The position numbers and the translations under genes were made by a program. From the NCBI GenBank assembly GCA_023409735.1, contig JAEYRB010000010.1, positions 62,001 to 126,000 of the forward strand: a stretch of 64,000 bases of DNA, written 5' to 3'. Every line of letters starts with the position of its first letter. Position 1 is the first letter of the stretch. The stretch comes from Bacillota bacterium. GTDB taxonomy: Bacteria; Bacillota; Clostridia; Acetivibrionales; DTU013. A model generated the notes under the pieces. The model ran no database searches. It saw only the letters and a program-made list of their open reading frames with translations, and had not been told where the DNA came from. Positions 60,222 through 64,000 of the stretch are shown one piece after another.

Positions 60222-62168
60222 ATGACCATGGCATTATACAATAAAAAAACAATAGAAGATGTAGACGTATCAGGTAAAAAGGTTATAGTCAGAGTAGATT
60301 TCAATGTTCCTCTGAACGCTGATCTTCAGATCACTGATGACAAGAGAATAGTCGGAGCACTTCCTACTATCAAATATCTTGTAGATCATAATGCAAAGAC
60401 TATACTGGTTTCACATTTGGGAAGACCAAAGAACGGACCAGAGGCAAAGTTCAGTATGAAGCCTACAGCAGTAAGGCTCAGCGAGCTTCTGGGCAAAGCT
60501 GTTATAATGGCTGAGGACGTTATCGGACCTGATGCAAAGGCAAAGGCTGCTGCATTAAAGGACGGAGAGATCCTGATGCTTGAGAATGTAAGATTCCATA
60601 AGGAAGAAGAAAAGAATGATCCCGCATTTGCAAAGGAGCTTGCTTCTCTTGCAGAGATCTATGTTAACGACGCATTTGGAACAGCTCACAGGGCTCATGC
60701 GTCAACAGCAGGACTGGCTGACTACCTCCCAGCAGTATGCGGTTACCTAATAAAAAAGGAAATTGATGTAATGGGAAAGGCACTCTCAAACCCTGCAAGA
60801 CCGTTTGTTGCAATATTGGGCGGTGCTAAGGTATCAGACAAGATTCAGGTTATTGAAAACCTTATAGACAAGGTTGATTCACTTATAATCGGCGGAGGAA
60901 TGGCATACACCTTCTTGAAGGCAAAGGGCTATAAGATAGGAAATTCTATATGTGAGGATGATAAGATCGGCCTTGCTAAGCAGCTGCTTGAAAAGGCTGA
61001 AGCAAAGGGTGTCAACCTGATGCTCCCAATAGGAAGTATAGTTGGTAAGGAATTTAAAAATGATACAGAGCACAAGTATGTTCCATCCGATGATATGCCT
61101 GACGGATGGAGCGGAATGGATATTGGCTCACTTACAATAGAGAAATTCTCTAAGGAAATAAAGAAAGCTAAGACTATAGTATGGAACGGACCTATGGGAG
61201 TGTTTGAATTCCCGAATTTTGCAACAGGCACAAAGGAAATTGCAAGAGCAGTTGCTGAATCAGGTGCTATTTCTATAGTAGGCGGCGGAGATTCTGCTGC
61301 AGCAGTTGAGCAGTTAGGCTTTGCTGACAAGATCACTCATATCTCCACAGGCGGCGGAGCATCACTCGAATTCCTTGAAGGAAAGGTACTCCCTGGTATT
61401 GCAGTATTGATGGATAAGAACCCAAGAAAAAAAATTGCTGCCGGCAACTGGAAAATGAATAAGACAGCCAAAGAGGCTGCTGAGTTTGTAAATGCACTCA
61501 GGTCGAGAGTAGAAGGCGCGGATACTGAGGTAGTTGTCGGTGTACCATTTATTTGCCTTCCTGACGTAGTTAAAGCAGCTGCAGGTTCCAACATAAAGGT
61601 AGCCGCACAGAATATGCACTGGGAGGAAAAGGGCGCATTCACAGGCGAAGTATCAGGCCTGATGCTGAAGGATCTGGGTGTTGACTATGTTATCATAGGC
61701 CATTCCGAGAGAAGACAGTATTTTGCTGAGACAGACGAAACAGTCAACAAGAAGGCTCATGCTGCATTCAAGTATGGACTTAAGCCGATAATATGTGTCG
61801 GGGAATCACTTACGCAGAGGGAACAGGGCGTAACTGCCGACCTTATCAGATACCAGGTTAAGATAGCTCTTCTTGGCCTTAGTGCAGAGCAGGTTTCTTC
61901 TCTTGTTATAGCTTATGAGCCTATCTGGGCAATTGGAACCGGTAAGACTGCTACAGATGAGCAGGCAAACGAAGTTTGCGCTATTGTTAGGGAAACTGTT
62001 AAGGACCTTTACGGGGAAGAGGTTTCAGAGGCAGTTCGCATACAGTACGGCGGAAGTGTAAATGCCGGAAATGCAGCTGATCTGTTCGGAATGTCCGATA
62101 TAGACGGCGGACTTGTTGGTGGTGCAAGCCTCAAGCTGGATGACTTTGAAAAGATCGTAAAGGCATAA
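60222..62168 (+). CDS. pgk-tpi: Phosphoglycerate kinase-triosephosphate isomerase fusion
   Basis: A 648-residue bifunctional protein. Residues 1 to about 398 are phosphoglycerate kinase (RVDFNVPLN, SHLGRPKNGPEAKFS, LGGAKVSDKI, GGGDSAAAVEQLG). Residues about 402-648 are triosephosphate isomerase (AAGNWKMNKT with substrate Asn and Lys, IIGHSERRQYF with catalytic His, AYEPIWAIGTG with catalytic Glu, GGLVGGASLK). The usual kinase C-terminus (GIAVLMDK) runs directly through Asn-Pro-Arg into the isomerase start. An A8 run (61427-61434) sits at the junction; slippage either way would stop within about ten codons and give kinase alone. The same fusion is known from Thermotoga. ATG 60222 or 60228 both fit AAAGGATGA. 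The enzymes catalyse two steps of lower glycolysis. Confidence 0.95.
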   Translation: MTMALYNKKTIEDVDVSGKKVIVRVDFNVPLNADLQITDDKRIVGALPTIKYLVDHNAKTILVSHLGRPKNGPEAKFSMKPTAVRLSELLGKAVIMAEDVIGPDAKAKAAALKDGEILMLENVRFHKEEEKNDPAFAKELASLAEIYVNDAFGTAHRAHASTAGLADYLPAVCGYLIKKEIDVMGKALSNPARPFVAILGGAKVSDKIQVIENLIDKVDSLIIGGGMAYTFLKAKGYKIGNSICEDDKIGLAKQLLEKAEAKGVNLMLPIGSIVGKEFKNDTEHKYVPSDDMPDGWSGMDIGSLTIEKFSKEIKKAKTIVWNGPMGVFEFPNFATGTKEIARAVAESGAISIVGGGDSAAAVEQLGFADKITHISTGGGASLEFLEGKVLPGIAVLMDKNPRKKIAAGNWKMNKTAKEAAEFVNALRSRVEGADTEVVVGVPFICLPDVVKAAAGSNIKVAAQNMHWEEKGAFTGEVSGLMLKDLGVDYVIIGHSERRQYFAETDETVNKKAHAAFKYGLKPIICVGESLTQREQGVTADLIRYQVKIALLGLSAEQVSSLVIAYEPIWAIGTGKTATDEQANEVCAIVRETVKDLYGEEVSEAVRIQYGGSVNAGNAADLFGMSDIDGGLVGGASLKLDDFEKIVKA

Positions 62169-62272
62169 TGCGGGCAACGCATCTAGGATTAGTTGAGACC
62201 GAAGCCTTTAGAGAATTATTGAGGCTGATAGAATCCAATCCAAGCAATTTATGATCAATATGCAAACTAATA

Positions 62273-62303
62273 AAAAGGCTGTCTCATGCAGGCAGCCTTT
62301 TCT
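62273..62303 (+). terminator. Rho-independent terminator after pgk-tpi
   Basis: AAAAGGCTG (62273-62281) pairs with CAGCCTTTT (62293-62301) around 11 bases; the 3' arm ends in T4. Confidence 0.75.
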
Positions 62304-62351
62304 GATAAGGCCTGTTATATATGTGGTAATGTCAATATAGGAGATGATAAT

Positions 62352-63884
62352 ATGAAAAACAAGTTGGTTATGTTAATGATACTAGATGGCTTTGGAGTTA
62401 ACTCAAATGCTGACGGTAATGCGATTACTGCAGCAAATAAGCCTAATCTGGATAGCTATATGAAAAAGTATCCCAACACTGTAATACATACCAGTGGACT
62501 GGATGTAGGACTTCCCAAGGGCCAGATGGGTAATTCCGAGGTTGGCCACACAAACATAGGCGCAGGAAGGATTGTATATCAGGAACTTACAAGGATCACA
62601 AAGTCCATAGAGGATGGAGATTTCTTCGAGAAGAAGGAATTCCTCGATGCTATAGAAGATTGTAAAAAGAACAATTCAAAGCTCCATTTATTCGGGCTCC
62701 TTTCCGACGGCGGAGTTCACAGCCATAACACGCATTTATATGCACTTGTTGAGCTCGCAAAAAGACAGGGGCTGAAGGATGTATTCATTCACTGCTTCTT
62801 TGACGGCAGAGATGTACCGCCGGACAGCTCAAAGGATTATGTTGCCGAGCTTGAAGCAAAGCTTGCTGAAATAGGCGCAGGCAAGATAGCAAGTGTAATG
62901 GGTAGATACTATGCAATGGATAGAGATAATCGCTGGGAGAGAGTCAAGCTTGCCTATGATGCCATGGTCATGGGAGAAGGCCTCAAGGCTTCATCAGCAG
63001 GAGCGGCTGTTGCAGAGTCATATGCACGCCAGGAGCTCGATGAATTCGTGAAGCCTACTGTTATTGAAGAGAACGGCAAGCCGGTTGCAACTATCGACAG
63101 CAACGATTCAGTAATATTCTTTAATTTCAGACCGGACAGGGCCAGAGAGATCACAAGAACCTTTGTTGATCCGGAGTTGACCGGATTTGATAGGAAGAAG
63201 GGCTTCTTCCCGGTTCACTATGTATGCATGACCCAGTATGATAAGACAATTCCCAATGTGGAGGTCGCTTTCAAGCCTCAGAGCCTTTCCAACACGTTTG
63301 GAGAATATATCAGCAAGAATGGCCTGAGACAGCTGAGAATTGCTGAAACAGAGAAATATGCACACGTAACCTTCTTCTTCAACGGCGGTGTTGAAGCAAT
63401 GTATGAGGGCGAGGACAGAGCACTTATTCCTTCACCGAAGGTAGCAACCTATGACTTGAAGCCCGAAATGAGCGCATACGAGGTTACAGAAGAGGTATTA
63501 AAGAGAATTGATTCTAAGGAATATGATGTTATAATTCTCAACTTCGCTAACTGCGATATGGTAGGTCATACAGGAGTCTTTGAAGCTGCTAAGGCAGCAG
63601 TTGAGGCTATAGATGAATGTGTTGGCAAAATAATAAGCGCGGTTCAGGAGCAGGATGGAACGATCCTGATCACGGCTGATCATGGCAATGCCGAGCAAAT
63701 GATCGATTATACATCAGGAGGACCGTTTACCGCACATACAACAAATGTTGTGCCGCTTATCGGAATAGGTCTTGGAGACAAGAGCCTGAGCGAGGGCAGA
63801 TTGGCCGACCTTGCACCAACAATGCTGGATATAATGGGCCTTGACAAGCCGAATGAAATGACAGGCAAATCATTGCTGAAATAA
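62352..63884 (+). CDS. gpmI: 2,3-bisphosphoglycerate-independent phosphoglycerate mutase
   Basis: A 510-residue manganese-dependent mutase converting 3- to 2-phosphoglycerate. The ATG at 62352 is chosen because AGGAGATG precedes it; an earlier in-frame ATG at 62286 lies inside the terminator. LMILDGFG gives the first metal Asp, and GQMGNSEVGHTNIGAGR holds the phospho-serine Ser62. FDGRDVPPDSS, MGRYYAMDRDNRWER and FFNFRPDRAREI bind substrate, and TADHGNAEQMID and THTTNVVP-type residues (AHTTNVVPLI) hold the second metal site. It completes the run gap, pgk-tpi, gpmI; enolase is not within the window. Confidence 0.96.
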   Translation: MKNKLVMLMILDGFGVNSNADGNAITAANKPNLDSYMKKYPNTVIHTSGLDVGLPKGQMGNSEVGHTNIGAGRIVYQELTRITKSIEDGDFFEKKEFLDAIEDCKKNNSKLHLFGLLSDGGVHSHNTHLYALVELAKRQGLKDVFIHCFFDGRDVPPDSSKDYVAELEAKLAEIGAGKIASVMGRYYAMDRDNRWERVKLAYDAMVMGEGLKASSAGAAVAESYARQELDEFVKPTVIEENGKPVATIDSNDSVIFFNFRPDRAREITRTFVDPELTGFDRKKGFFPVHYVCMTQYDKTIPNVEVAFKPQSLSNTFGEYISKNGLRQLRIAETEKYAHVTFFFNGGVEAMYEGEDRALIPSPKVATYDLKPEMSAYEVTEEVLKRIDSKEYDVIILNFANCDMVGHTGVFEAAKAAVEAIDECVGKIISAVQEQDGTILITADHGNAEQMIDYTSGGPFTAHTTNVVPLIGIGLGDKSLSEGRLADLAPTMLDIMGLDKPNEMTGKSLLK

Positions 63885-63915
63885 GCTTGGCAAAGTTTCA
63901 TTATGAGTGTAAAGC

Positions 63916-63949
63916 AAAGGCTAAGCATGTAAAATGCTTAGCCTTTTGC
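63916..63949 (+). terminator. Rho-independent terminator of gpmI
   Basis: AAAGGCTAAGCAT (63916-63928) pairs perfectly with ATGCTTAGCCTTT (63934-63946) around five bases, followed by TGC. It lies 32 bases after the stop. Confidence 0.85.
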
Positions 63950-64000
63950 ACATCTGTTTATTTTGTAGCTTCAAATTTACCGTTCATTAAATGTACTCAT

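Noticed and set aside
63958..64000. Possible C-terminus of a minus-strand gene entering from the right edge
   Set aside because: The frame that ends with TAA at 63958 meets a TGA 12 codons upstream, before the window edge, so no continuing gene is supported.

Overview
The window is chromosomal DNA from a low-G+C Gram-positive anaerobe, most likely a saccharolytic plant-biomass-degrading member of the Clostridia. Evidence: strong GGAGG ribosome-binding sites, an AT-rich codon bias, YesM/YesN-type two-component systems, Lpl-type sugar ABC transporters, an SLH-domain surface protein and clostridial-style glycolytic genes. No rRNA, tRNA, CRISPR array, integrase or intact insertion sequence was seen.

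Layout. (1) 1-4902: 3' part of a giant GH94 / cyclic-beta-1,2-glucan-synthase-like protein, overlapping at its 3' end a convergent cysteine-cluster gene. (2) 5.8-14.9 kb: a YesN response regulator, a YesM kinase, two paralogous sugar-binding lipoproteins and a ribose/galactofuranose-type (CUT2) importer. (3) 15.2-18.2 kb: a decayed locus with a kinase N-terminus, an AT-rich lipoprotein gene, an importer permease C-terminus and one intact permease. (4) 18.4-32.9 kb: a MalT-like regulator, a LacI-type repressor with recognisable operators, then GH51 arabinofuranosidase, two permeases, a binding protein, a GH120-like beta-xylosidase and a carboxylesterase, which together look like an arabinoxylo-oligosaccharide uptake and hydrolysis system. 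(5) 33.0-42.4 kb, mostly minus strand: kinase, response regulator and a binding protein in one operon; a second, paralogous binding protein with two permeases; and a divergent GH172-type (DUF2961) enzyme. (6) 42.5-47.9 kb, minus: an ABC-2 exporter (ATPase plus two permeases) beside a NarL-type two-component pair. (7) 48.4-53.9 kb: a 1643-residue SLH/Ig-like surface protein and a small secreted charged protein. (8) 54.3-63.9 kb: trmL, an M20 peptidase, then glycolysis: pfkA, a DUF2156 gene, a nitroreductase, gap, a fused pgk-tpi gene and gpmI.

How the parts fit: imported pentose and hexose oligosaccharides would be cleaved by GH51, GH120, GH172, GH94 and esterase activities, and the sugars enter the glycolytic block at the right. 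The most interesting recurring pattern is that two unrelated transporter loci each carry a second binding-protein gene placed directly after, or overlapping, the YesM/YesN genes, which suggests binding proteins acting as co-sensors. Other notable items are the pgk-tpi fusion with an A8 run at the junction, a 61-bp repeat found after two different binding-protein genes, a GC-rich 45-bp coding repeat at the start of an ABC ATPase, predicted LacI-family operators, and four 11-bp iterons upstream of the exporter operon.
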